From positions 4,836,001 through 4,900,000 of the forward strand of contig OX467082.1 in the NCBI GenBank assembly GCA_950106755.1: DNA of 64,000 bases, read 5' to 3'. The stretch comes from Climacium dendroides. Its lineage: Eukaryota > Streptophyta > Bryopsida > Hypnales > Climaciaceae. The notes beneath the pieces were generated by a model, which was given only the letters and a program-made list of their open reading frames with translations, was not told the origin of the DNA and did not search any database. A program made the position numbers and the translations under genes. Of the stretch, positions 37,615 through 48,239 are shown in pieces (the first letter of the stretch is position 1; every line of letters starts with the position of its first letter).

Positions 37615-38837
37615 TTAACCCCCAAAGGACCGTTTATTCCCTTAGAAGACAATTTGGGTCTGGGTAGGTTCCTATTGTCTCAATTTATAGTGAATGTTTT
37701 TGAAACTTTTTGACGATGTGTGGTTTTCTGAGAGCTTTGTAGATATATAATTTTTATTTCAACCAATGCCTAGGAGAAAAAGTTATGGCACAATAAACCC
37801 AAAATGGAGGTCAAAGAGCACCACAAAATTTAAAAAAAAATCAATATATATATATATATATATATATTTAAATTCTAAAATTTTCTATTTTTATCTATAT
37901 TTGAAGCTTTGCTTCATTCTATTTGGACTAGTGATGAGAAAGTTATGGACAATCTTAGATTTTGGGGCAATCTAAGCATCTTCTTAAAAAAGTAACTTAT
38001 AGGATTTATTTGTGAGTGCAATTCTTATAATTTCCAAAAGCAATTGTTAAACAGGGTTAGGTTTGCTTTCTTAAACAATCTCATTGTTGGGATTATTGGG
38101 TCATGACTATAGTAATGTGACGAGCCGTTTCCGGGGTCAAGCTTGAAAATTGGGCAACCTAGAAGAAGGTTGAAGGAAGCCCGTGGGGTACCGCTGCTTT
38201 TCCTTCCAACTGGACTGACGCAAAGTTGTGGCACAGCTTGCTTGATGCACGCAGCCTGAGATCCGCTTTTTTCGAGCAACGTACACTTCATTGAGCTTGT
38301 AACTTTGGTGCCCTCCCTCGCAATTGTTGCTCAAACTCAGACATAGAGATTGCGGTGGACAGTTTTTATTTTTTTATTTTTTTATGAAATACCAAGGGGT
38401 TATTCTAGAAAAGAGTCATTCGTGATTTGTCATAATACAATTTCACTTATCCATTTTCAAGGAAAGAGTTTGGCATTGCATTATTTGCCATCTTAATAGA
38501 TAAGATATTTGGTTATAATGGCAGTATTAATATGCCATTTGTTGCCCTTGGTGTTTCAGTGATTACCTTATTGTATCCCTTTAGATTGTCTGCTTGAAAA
38601 ATGCTACAGAATTTTGAGAGACCACTATGGGGGGTTCTACTTAAAAGTAACCAAAGTTAGTAGTGGACATTCTATCGTTGGCATGCACTCAAATTCAATT
38701 CTGTAACCCTAAGAAATTTGATAAATCATATGTTTGATCTATTGTAGAATTGGCAACAACAATTCTAGGCTTAGAATATGCGTGCTTCCAAGCATTGCCT
38801 AGAATCTATAGTTGAACTTGTTAGTTTGCACACAACC

Positions 38838-39026
38838 TGAGATCCCAGGGTGAGAGACAACAGTGGGTAGGGCGGGTAGTAGTTCATCCGGGCTATGCAG
38901 TCCCTGGCCATGCCATTCAACGGCTTCATGAACGTATCCGTGGGAAGTCCCAGTCCTTGCGTACAAAGCTCTAAGATTTGCATCGCCAGCTTGTCTAGAT
39001 GCCCATTGTACTCCTCAATACTATTA
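38838..39026 (-). pseudogene. Captured 2-oxoglutarate/Fe(II) dioxygenase gene fragment
   Basis: Inside the MULE, the minus strand encodes about 60 residues typical of plant 2-oxoglutarate-dependent dioxygenases, just before the iron-binding His motif: EEYNGHLDKLAMQILELC, GLGLPTDTFM and ARMNYYPPYP followed by LTLGS. The coding match starts immediately after a GTGCAG acceptor (39027), and the bases upstream look intronic. The fragment was therefore copied from genomic DNA rather than from mRNA. The HxD iron ligands and most of the protein are absent, so no enzyme can be made. Confidence 0.75.
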
Positions 39027-39459
39027 CTGCACTTACAAATAAGCACAAAGTTCACACTCTTAGCCGCAAAATTCTTGTTATTTACACTCAAAACTCTTCT
39101 AGACGGGATTCACTAATATGACATTTTGAAATATCCTAGAGAATTGCCTCGCTATCGTCAACTGCAGCACACTTGTCTCACTATCATTAACATTAGCACG
39201 GATGGAAACTAGTTTTGGGACACAGGAAGTTGTGTTACAAAGGTGGAAGAGTATATCTTTATATCCAGCCTTGTGCAATTTTCAGCTTATCTCAAGGTAC
39301 CAAGCCCCTCATAGAATCTCTAGATCGCATACCATTCCACCAGTGAAATTTCCAAATACTAATTCATTAGTGACAAAAACTAAGCCATTTCAAAATACTA
39401 AGGGAACGACATACTGTACAATGTGATTGTCGTTCAAATTACTAAAGGAACGACATCCA

Positions 39460-39583
39460 GGGACTCAAACTCGTCACTAGATTCCAAGCTTTCCAACTCA
39501 CGGACTCCAAATTGTCATTGGATTCCAAGCTTTTTCACTTAGAGATTCTACACCATCACTGAATTCAAACCTTTTGAGCTCAT
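39460..39583. repeat. Degenerate 42-bp tandem repeat inside the MULE
   Basis: About three diverged units of roughly 42 bases, each carrying an ATTCCAAGCTTT-like core preceded by a CTCNNAATTGTCAT-like segment and followed by a CACNNAGNGA-like segment. It is next to the right terminal repeat. Confidence 0.5.
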
Positions 39584-40577
39584 GCACTTTCTCCTTACGA
39601 AAGCATTACGCAAACTCTTCCAACAAAAATGGATCTCAAGCTACGTGCGTCAAACAAGTTGTGCCGCAGCTTTGCGTTAGTTCAGCTGGAAAGAAAAGCA
39701 ACGGCACCCCACGGGCTTCTTGAGACCTTCCTCTAGGTCGCCCAATTTTCAAGCCTAACCCCGGAAACGGCTCATCACACTATAGTACTATAGTCTCGAC
39801 CAGATTATTGTGTTTCAATTCTATTTTAGAGCTATTAATGATTTAGTTATTCCTTTAATCTTTAATGTATTTCTACTTAATAATTTTTTAATGAGTGAAA
39901 ATTAAGTGCTTTTTTTGTTGATTTTTTTTCTTTAGATTCTCAACTCAACTATTCAATATAAAAATTTAGAAAATCAAAATCAATAATAAAAAAATTTCAA
40001 TTAAAAAGATTCAAAGCCAAAAAATCTAGTCAAGCAAGTTGCAAAAAAACTTGTTTTCTTCACTTTGGATGTAAATATCTTGTAATATATGTAGTCAAAT
40101 TTGATGAAATTTTTATCATTTGTTTTCAAACAAGTTAAGTATAAGATCCTATGGTTAGATTTTTAAAAAGGTACTTTCTTGGTTTTCTTAGGTGAACATA
40201 GCAAAAGTGACAATTTTGAGTGATTTTTGACATAAAACATCCTTGGGGCTTTAGGAATTAAAGAAGTTACATGATTGCATCACCAAATAAAAACAAAAAA
40301 CAAAATTCATTTATGTATGTTGCTAAATAGGAGCAAACAAACAAAATGTGCTTCTACTATATGATGATCCAAAATCCTCCTTAGTAGTAGTCTTAATGCT
40401 AGTTTAAATGTTTTCACACTAGTACAATATTCTTTACATATATTTATAAGGTGAATGTTCAATATGATCATTGATAAATAATTGTCACATTTAAATTCTT
40501 CTTTAGAATGAAGATATTAATTGTTAAGATGTACAAAATCTAAATATTAGAATTTAGGAATGATATACAATACACAT

Positions 40578-40746
40578 ATCATTAGCACTTTGCATTAGAG
40601 TTCCTTTCATTTGATAATATGGACAAATAATAATAAATCTTGTCATACAATAGTAACTATGTTTAGTGGCAATTATAGGTATCCATTCCTTGTGATGGAC
40701 ATATACGCTTCATGAATATAGATAACTTTTTGTTCCTTTTCTAAGT
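40578..40746 (+). repeat. Left copy of a 168-bp direct repeat flanking the copia element
   Basis: This stretch is about 90 percent identical to 49720-49888 in the same orientation (shared TTAGCACTTTGCATTA, AATCTTGTCATACAATAG and TATCCATTCCTTGTGATG). It ends exactly where the left LTR begins, and the partner begins exactly where the right LTR ends. Confidence 0.85.
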
Positions 40747-41046
40747 TGTTGAATTGTTACACTGTATTCAGGTGTTGAACTAGGGAATTGGTTCTTAATT
40801 TATATAAGAAGAATGATGGACAAGCTTGTGTCCCTGGCATCAGTTACTATATGCCACTAAGCCACTAACTGGAGTACAATCTCATGTCCACTAATAAGGG
40901 TAATAAATGAAACTAATGCATTAACAGAATTGAAGTATTGTCCTGGGTTCAAACAATAGCAACTAGTTTGATTTGTGTTGACTGGACAATATATACAAAT
41001 GGTAGGTGACGTGGATGGCGTATGTTTTAAGAGTGTTTCTCCAACA
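40747..41046 (-). repeat. 3' LTR of the copia element
   Basis: 300 bp, starting TGTTGAATTG and ending CTCCAACA on the + strand, so it has the usual TG...CA ends on either strand. It aligns with the other LTR along its length, apart from a block of about 25 bp missing here. A purine-rich stretch (AGGAGCGAGGCAAGG on the minus strand) adjoins it at 41047 and may be the polypurine tract. Confidence 0.85.
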
Positions 41047-41703
41047 CCTTGCCTCGCTCCTAAAACCCTGGGCTTGTTTTGTCGAGGCAATTTGCGCATT
41101 GGTCGGAGGCATGGCATGAGCATGGATCTTCCCGGCTAAGGCGATGATCATCCTCCAAAGCGTGGAGACCATGTCGCTGATGAGTTTATCACGGTGTAGT
41201 GTTGTTTGTGGTCAAGTGTTTGTTGATTGAATTTTTGAGGGGTGAATTGATCCCAAGCATATTGCTTGATTGTAGGTACAAATCTTGCTTTTGGCGTTGT
41301 GGCTCATCACTTTGGTAATGCGTCGAATTTGTGACAATGTGCAGGCTCTATACATATATCTTTGGTACTTGCTTCTGCAGTAGAGAGATCCATTTTGGTC
41401 TGGCGATGGAGAAGTAGAAATGGACGTTGATATCGGCAATGGCAGTGGAGCTGTTGAGGGTCGTTTCATCTCCTCGTCAGACATGTAGGTCCTCTGGAAA
41501 GATGTAGCTAAGCATCTTGACAATTGGTGGGACAATTATTTCTCCAAACGGAACCCTAGGGCGTCAAACTTTAGGCATAAGAACAGTAGAGTGACACTTT
41601 GGCTAGACAATTACCAAACTCCACCATGGGCACAAATTAGGTATGGAGGTTAGATAAGGGATAAGAGATTACACTTGCTTGACGTCGGTTCTCAACAAAA
41701 CTC

Positions 41704-42158
41704 TTATAGGGGAAGAGGTTTTGTAAGAAAATTAGCGAGTTGGATAGTGGTAGGAGTGTATTCCATTTGTATCGTGCATGCGCTTGCAACTTCTCTAATA
41801 AAGTGATGTTGAATCTCTATGTGCTTTGTCCGTGTATGAAAGACCGGATTCTTAACCAACTTCAGGCTGGATTGATTGTCATAAAACAAATTTATAGGAT
41901 AGTCCGGTAAAACATCCAATTCGTGGAGTAAGCGACGAAAGTATATTTTTTCTTTTGCGGCATCTGTGAGGACTTTGTACTTGGCCTCAGTGTTGGATAA
42001 TGAAACCGTGGGCTGAAGCCTGTTGCTCCAGCAAATTGACGCATCCCCAAATTTATGCAAGATGCTTGAGGTCGACCTTCGAGTATTGGAGTCCCTCCTC
42101 CAATCTACGTCGAAGTAGGTGTAAAATTCGTAGTTGCTATTGGAGGAGAAAAATATGC
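41704..42158 (-). pseudogene. copia RNase H domain remnant
   Basis: About 150 residues of the RNase H end of the copia polyprotein, nearly free of stops. Visible motifs include GIFFSSNSNYEF, DVDWRRDSNTRRSTS, an SLSNTEAKY block with the active-site Glu, LFYDNQSSLKL with the Asp, RTKHIEIQHHFIRE with the His, and a closing FLTKPLP. The upstream end is cut by the CACTA-like element at 42159. Confidence 0.85.
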
Positions 42159-42922
42159 CACTACTAGAAAATGGTATCCAAGTCAACAAAAATTTAACAA
42201 TTTTTTGTTGACTAGGATATTGTATTGACCGTTTTAACGATTTTTTCTTGATTTGAACAAGCTAATAAAATGGTCACTGAATTTTTGTTGATTCAAATAG
42301 TACAACATCCAAATCAACAAAAAAGTTAACACTTTTTTGTTAAGAAGACATGCCTCTTACACGTTGGTAATATAAGAGAGGTGACTTTGATGACATAAGA
42401 GAAGAGAAGACAAGCTCTTTATACAAATGGGGTGATAAAAGGTCAAAACAAACCATATGGGATATGTGAATCATTCATAGTCTTAATTTGCATATCCCAT
42501 ATGGTTTGTACCACCCCATTTGTATAAAGAGCTTGTCTTCTCTACTTTTCTATCACCAAAGTCACCTCTCTTCTATCACCAAATACTAAGTTTTAAGAAA
42601 CTTGTCTCCTAAAATAATTGTAAGGTCTAACTTTATTCTAAATAAATTGTAAAGTCATCAAAGTCACCTCTCTTATATTACCAACGTGTAAGAGGCATCA
42701 TAGTTTGTATTGGGCCGGTTCTTGGCTTGCTATGTGGCAACCATTCATTGAACAAATTTTTAAATGAATTAATATTATTATTTTTCTGCATTGACCACTA
42801 CAACAAAATGAACAACAGTTGTTTGTTAGGTACTGTCCAAGACAATGCGACCACAGATACAATCGCCCTCAATATTTTTTTGTTAATTTTTTATTGACAT
42901 GGTCACTATTTTTCTACTAGTG
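42159..42922. mobile_element. CACTA-like non-autonomous element A, with internal hairpin
   Basis: 764 bp with inverted ends CACTACTAGAAAATGG (left) and CACTAGTAGAAAAATAG (minus strand from the right), followed on each side by related AAAAATTTAACAA sequence. CACTA ends fit the CACTA (En/Spm) superfamily. It has no coding capacity and no matching 3-bp duplication (TGC versus GTG). The copia sequence on either side is not continuous: reverse transcriptase stops after its YVDD box on one side and RNase H begins on the other, so roughly 150 codons are missing. A deletion accompanied or followed the insertion. Confidence 0.75.
42380..42580. repeat. Long inverted repeat (hairpin) inside CACTA-like element A
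   Basis: Arms of about 85-90 bases around a loop of about 20 bases. The left arm runs from AGAGGTGACTTTGATGA through AAGACAAGCTCTTTATAC to CCATATGGGATATG; the right arm is its near-exact reverse complement. A further inverted block (CACGTTGGTAATATAAGAGA at 42360 against 42670) extends the fold. A partial copy of the arm recurs near 52363. Confidence 0.8.
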
Positions 42923-44427
42923 GTGATAATCAAATCGTCCACATAAAGTAATAGAATGACAATTTTTTCATTCCATCTCAAGTAATACATGTTAGGATTA
43001 CTACTATTTTGTGTTAATGCATGCAATTTCAATCATTGGTTTATTTTGTCATACCATGCTTTTGGTGACTACTTAAGTCTGTATAATGCGCAATTTATTT
43101 TGCAAACTTTTGAGTCGTCTTTGGAGCTCGGGAATCCAAGGAGAATCTCCATCAATATATCCTCATCTATAATGTCGTTTAAGAAGGCAGTGATTACAAT
43201 CTCACATCGAGCTGGTGCAATGGCTAGTTGTATTTGGCAATTAATGCAAGTATGGTGAGGATTGCTGACCATTTGATGATAGGTGTGAACACTTCATTGA
43301 AGTCTATGCCTTCACGCTGTTAGAAACCTCTAGCTACTAATTTAGTTTTCAACTTTCTGATCTACCCTTCAACATTCCGTTTGATCCTGAAAAGTCACTT
43401 TGCCATGATTGATTTGCGGTTTGGAGGACGGTAAACTACATCCCAAGTCCTATTGTTTAATATGGACGTGATTTCACTATCGATTGCTACTCTCCAATCG
43501 GCTTGTTGAGAGACGGTTTGAAAGTCTGCAGGTTCTTCAACAAGCTCCGAAATCATTGTCCAAAAATCTTTCATCTTAACAGAGGGTGTCCTGATTCTGT
43601 TGGGGTATCTTCGCTCTGCAAGTTCAGCGCCGCGGCCAACAAGGGTTGGTTGTAGAACTGGTTTGGTCTTTGGATTTGGGTGATTAGCTCTCAGTGGAAG
43701 CGTCTGATCGGTTTGGTTTTCATGGTCAGCATTGGTATCCTCATGGCTATTGTCTAGTTCTAGGGTGCTTTGTTTTTAGGAAAAATTTGGGTGGGGCCTC
43801 GGTGGGACCTACAGGTGCTGATTTGATTCTATCAAATGTATGGGTCCGTGACAGGGTTCATCGTAGACTTGATTGGGTGTTGGATGGTGAGTGGGGTCAG
43901 GTATTACGGCTTCAATTGGATGGCTAACTAGCGATAACTCTGGAATGCTATGCTCATTATTGGTCGATGCTAGGTGTTAGAACCCTACTCTTGATTCATC
44001 GAACACCACGTCATAGTTGATGATGACTTTCCTTTTATTGTTGTCATATAGTCAAAAAGCTTTTGATTCGCTGTCTATTTCTAAGAACATGCAGGGGTGT
44101 GACTTGCTATCAAGTTTCCCACTATTTTCCTTGAGTATGTGAATGGGAGATATACAACCAAATATTTTGAGTGTGGAGACATCAAGGATCATACCAAAAT
44201 ACTTGGCCTCAAGTGTCGTTCCAGAGTTCGCTCTTGTTGAACTTTAGTTCACCAAGTATGTTGCATGGGACATCGCCTTTGTCCACAGATAAGTTGGTAG
44301 GCTGCAATCGCTTAACATGCTCCTTGCTCGCTCCATGATGGTTTGGTTTTGGTATCCTAACACCCCGTTCTATTGTGGTGTGGTTACTTGTGTGAATTCT
44401 TGGTGGATTCCATTCTCCATGCAAAAA
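42923..44427 (-). pseudogene. copia integrase C-terminal part and reverse transcriptase remnants
   Basis: Degenerate coding region in several frames. From the integrase side, 44427-44209 carries traces of the ENG...HE and TPQQNG-type blocks. Around 43272-43069 the reverse transcriptase reads TAFLNDIIDEDILMEI-like sequence followed by VCKINCALYRLK, and at 42960-42923 it reaches the YVDDLIIT catalytic box with both aspartates. The region ends there because of element A. Confidence 0.75.
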
Positions 44428-44430
44428 GCT

Positions 44431-44807
44431 CACTATTAGAAAATGGTGTCCAAGTCAACAAAAATTTAACAATTTAAAGTGATAAATTTCCAACTTTCTT
44501 GTAATGAATTAAATTGTAAAGTCTTTAATTAAATTGTAAAGTCTAATTTTTGGTCTTGTACATGTGTTATTTTTGGCCTACATGGCAGTTTGTACTGGGC
44601 TGGTTCTTGGCTTGCCATGTGGCAGCCATTCATTGAATAAATTTAAAAATGAATTAATATTATTATTTTTCTGATTTGACCACCATAACAAAATGGACAA
44701 CAGTTTTTTGTTAGGTACTGTCCAAGACAACGCGACCACAGATACAAACGCCCTCAACACTTTTTTGTTAATTTTTTGTTCACATGGTCATTGTTTTTCT
44801 ACTAGTG
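44431..44807. mobile_element. CACTA-like MITE B with 3-bp target duplication
   Basis: 377 bp with inverted ends CACTATTAGAAAATGG (left) and CACTAGTAGAAAAACAATG (minus strand from the right). It is flanked by GCT on both sides (44428-44430 and 44808-44810), the 3-bp duplication expected of CACTA elements. It interrupts the copia integrase and is a shorter relative of elements A and C. Confidence 0.85.
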
Positions 44808-46104
44808 GCTTTGAATTTCGGAGAGGTGTACTCTCCCCCTCTATTCATCCTCAGTTCATGGATGCAATTTCCTCTTTTTACTTCCAGTCTTCGTTTGAAT
44901 TTTTTGAACTTGCCTATGGTTTTACTCTTGCATTTCAAAAAGTACATCCAGCTTTTGCGCGAGAAATCATCGATAAACACCAAGGCATAAAGTGATCCTC
45001 CTAGTGACACTTACTGCATCAACCCCGTAAGATCAGAGTGGATACGCTGCCCTAGTTTACTGGCGCGAGTCTCAGATGCTTTGGAGAAGTGTTCCTAGTA
45101 TTGTCTATTTGCCATGCGGCAGACGCATATTTTCTTCTCAAAAGTCAGTTTTGGTATTCCCACTACATGTAGTGTCTGCGATAGGTGGTACAAGCTAGAA
45201 AAACTTAGATGACCGAATCGACGGTGCCAAAGGGTGATAACATCATCACTATAGATTGAAACTGTTGTTAATTGATCTTTAAAATAGTACAGGACATTGG
45301 TTGGGTCTCTTCTTCCAACAGCAACAATTTGACCTTGGTCATCCACGACCCAACATTGTTTACTTGAGAACGTAAACTCGTGACTTGTATCAGTAATGAC
45401 ACCTATTGAGACTAAGTTCTTTTTTATACTAGGTACGTATTTAACTTCTTTGAGTTTTATTACACCACTTTCAGTGTTTATAGTGGCTAAGCCAGTTGTC
45501 TGAATTGCATGAGATTCTCCTCATTCAGTTTAATCTTATTGATTTCAACCCCGAAGGAGGTACGTGCATGATCTATCTTAGAGTAATTTGCAGCAACATG
45601 GCTAGTGGCACCACTATCTAGATACCATAGTTTGTTGTCCCAATAGTAGGGATCGTAGTAAGGATCATACTCATCTAGATGTTGACTAAACATTTCAACG
45701 AAGTTGGTATAGATTGTAGTCTTGGTCGCTTCTGGATTGTAGTATGTTTGAGCCTTGCGAAGAAGCTTGCAGTCTTTAGCGAGATGACTTGGTTGTTGAC
45801 AATTGTAGCAGATCGACGACGGTCTTGGATATACTCCATAATAACTTCTTCCTAGCGTATCTCTCCCTCGTATCGGCCAACACCCTCTTGTCCTCTAATG
45901 CTTGCTTGTCTGTGGAAACTTGCAGCCAGTGCTTCATTGTCTCCTAACTGCTGATTTTGGTATTGACGTATATGGGCTTCTGAGAGGAGGCTGGCACTGA
46001 ATTTGTCGAAGGTCATGTTGGGGTCGAGATGCATGAAAATCTAAATCAGACTCTCAAATGATCAAGGTAATCCGTTAATTATCAATTAATTAACATTTCT
46101 GTCT
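44808..46104 (-). pseudogene. copia gag C-terminus, protease and integrase core remnants
   Basis: On the minus strand: a gag segment ending in MTFDKFSASLLSEAH (from about 46034), a CCHC zinc knuckle (CYNCQQPSHLAKDC at about 45815-45770), the aspartic protease motif WYLDSGATSHVA (45600s), a GAG-pre-integrase block LWHRRFGHLS (45200s), and the integrase core with FIDDFSRKSW and NRGGEYTSPKF (44980-44810). Stops and frame changes separate the blocks. Confidence 0.85.
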
Positions 46105-46244
46105 AATCACTACACTAAAATTGGTAAATAGTGTTGGGTGATAATTAGTGTTGTCCCTTGTTTTTTACCCCCTTGTTTTTTACCTCCAACACTATTTTCC
46201 AACTTATATGTAAATAGTGTTGGGGCCCTTCCCTCCCGCTGTCA

Positions 46245-46440
46245 AATTTTTGTCCTTTCTTGGAATGCTCTAATTTCCGCTGACCGTTGGCAATTTTCTG
46301 GCCCTTCCTTGGGAAAGTACAATTTTTGCCTTCCGCCGCCTTTTTCCGGTCCTTCCCTAGCGGAACTCCAATTTTTAGCCTCCCCGCGGAACTCCGATTC
46401 TTACCTTTCTGCGGATGTCCAATTTTTGCCTCCCTACGGT
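46245..46440 (+). repeat. Subterminal degenerate tandem repeats of element C
   Basis: Several diverged units of about 25-30 bases built around TCCAATTTTTGCCTCCC followed by GCGGAA. Arrays of short subterminal repeats are common transposase-binding regions in CACTA elements; that role here is inferred. Confidence 0.55.
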
Positions 46441-46740
46441 GAAGTGGAGGGCTCCCGGTGGCGGCCTTGGAATAGAAGAGAAGTGAAGGGTTTTTTTGGG
46501 GGGGGAGGGGTATACTTCCCGGTTTCCCGCCGCCGTACAATTCAAACTTCCCCGCTTGTATTCCTGCTGCTCCAATTCAAACTTGTGACGTCTATAACTT
46601 TTCATTGAGGTATGTGTTTGGGACTTGGATGACACCATTGAATTTGTCTTTCCTTCCCCTATTTCCTCTAAAAAATTGTTTTTTTTTTGTCGCCATTTTT
46701 TTCTCAAGCCACATTTCCATTGTTTTTTTTGTAACCGGCC

Positions 46741-48239
46741 ATGGACTACCTTCCGCTTGCTGAAATTCCTCCCGATGCCCCTCCCCGATGTCTTCAACAG
46801 GTTTCCAGCTTTGCCACTCGCCGATCTGTCACTTCTTGGATGATTGAAGATGTTGTTGTTCACGGCTTGGTGGGCCTCAATGGTCGAGTCATTCGAGCAT
46901 TTCCAGAGCACTTCCGTAGCCAACGCCCCACCAATCTCATTAGAGCCAACTGATAGTGGTAACAACACAACCAATTCCTTGAAGATATTCCCGGTCCCAT
47001 CACTCTACTTTCTTGTATTTGAAGTCGTTTGGGCAAAAGGAGGCGCCATTCTCCAAAAGTCAAGCCACGTCGAGGCAAAAAGAAGAGCGAATGGGTGCAA
47101 TATTTGTACCCTCTATTGCTTGAAGAATTCAACTGCCTTTGTAAAGCAAGTGTCAAATTTTCCTCTCACCTACTTCGTGAATTGACCCTTTTCATACTCA
47201 TAGCTCCTGAGTCCATTTTCACAACCCTTTCTATTGATCCCAAAAACAATGTTCTGTTGGTCAACAAAATTATAGCGAATTGGATCAATCAATTCATGGA
47301 TAACCATAATATAGCCCTTTTATCCCAATGTGGGTGTTTGACTTGTAGCCCTCAAAAGGAGCTTCAAATCGAAATGGAAACCGCCTACCATTTGGGTTTC
47401 TTGCAAAGGGGATTTTCATCCAGGGAATTTGATGAAAATCTTATGGAAAACCTAGATGAAACACATTTCATTGTCAATCTTGACAATGACCGAACTTTAG
47501 GGTTTAGGGGAGACACAACTGTCAAATATGTTGAAGTTGTTTCGGGTGGAGAGTCCATGACCATGGTGGTTCGCATTTCCGGAGGCTGGTGTGCCACAAT
47601 AGAAGCTCCTATGTTCAATTTCTCAAATGAAAATAGGAGCTATCCTATACGGGGGGTGATTGATAATATTCCGGGGGTTTCTTATAGAACGGGTCCTAAA
47701 GGTTGGATGGACCAACCATCTTCCCCGAATACTTTTTAGAACCTTGTGCATATTAAGCCGATCTTCATCAACGCATAAAAATCATATGGCTTGATAATTG
47801 TAGCGGTTATATTGTGACACCTAGATTGGCTGCTGTTCTAGCTACCAAAAACACAGTTTTCAGATTTCTGCCTCCATGTTCTACTCACGTTTGCCAACTA
47901 GCAGATATATTCTTCATTTCAAAAACCAAAGATGCATGGACAAGACGGTGGAAAGCCAAGAAAATTGAGTTGATACAACAAAATGCTTGGCAAAATGCAC
48001 CCCGGATAGATGGACAATGGTCAAGAAAGTTGATAAATCCTGGGAAACGTTTTTTCTTACAATTGGCTGTTGATAGTGTAGAAGATGTTAATTGAGAGGT
48101 GGATTGTGACAACATATCCTATGCTAGAAAAGCCATGATTCGTTGTGGCTTAGCATTAGGACTTGATGGATCTTGGAATGTAGGATATTTGTTTCTACAT
48201 CTCCAAGAGATAATTGCAAAACATTTGCAATACTTCTAA
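46741..48239 (+). pseudogene. pogo-like DDE transposase (Tc1/mariner superfamily) pseudogene
   Basis: Three coding blocks broken by stops and frameshifts. 46741-46953 starts with ATG and may be the DNA-binding end. 47029-47739 contains a Lys/Arg-rich start, NWINQFMDNHN, then NLDETHFIVNLDN with the first catalytic Asp, and the family block NRSYPIRGVIDNIPGVSYRT followed by GPKGWMD. 47780-48239 contains IIWLDNCSGY with the second Asp, FRFLPPCSTHVCQLAD with the third acidic residue, and KDAWTRRW. This order fits DDE_1 (pogo/Fot-type) transposases rather than the CACTA transposase, which is odd given the CACTA-like ends of the enclosing element. At least two stops separate the first two blocks and one interrupts the region near 47757. 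Confidence 0.75.

Larger units (their letters stand above)
38116..39779. mobile_element. Mutator-like element (Pack-MULE) with 150-bp terminal inverted repeats
   Basis: A 1664-bp element. Its termini, 38116-38265 and 39631-39779, are long inverted repeats of about 150 bp with roughly 85-90 percent identity by eye, beginning TGTGAYGAGCCGTTTCCGGG. Outside lie 9-bp direct repeats, CTATAGTAA (38107-38115) and CTATAGTAC (39780-39788), with one mismatch. Long inverted repeats plus a 9-bp target duplication are diagnostic of Mutator-like elements. There is no transposase. Instead the interior holds a host-gene fragment (38838-39026), so the element is a Pack-MULE. It sits inside TTAA element copy 4. 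Confidence 0.9.
37615..40261 (+). mobile_element. TTAA-bounded element, copy 4, interrupted by a MULE
   Basis: TTAA at 37615-37618 and 40258-40261 with inverted ends CCCCCAAAGGACC (left) and, on the minus strand from the right, TTCCTAAAGCCCCAAGG. Without the inserted MULE at 38116-39779 the element is about 970 bp, close to copy 1 (933 bp), to which it is related in inverse orientation across both halves. The sequence after the MULE matches the minus strand of copy 1 around 8500-8680. It is non-coding. Confidence 0.7.

Noticed and set aside
46144..46540. A 131-codon minus-strand frame in the GC-richer part of element C.
   Set aside because: It is the reverse of the subterminal repeat array and has no family signature.
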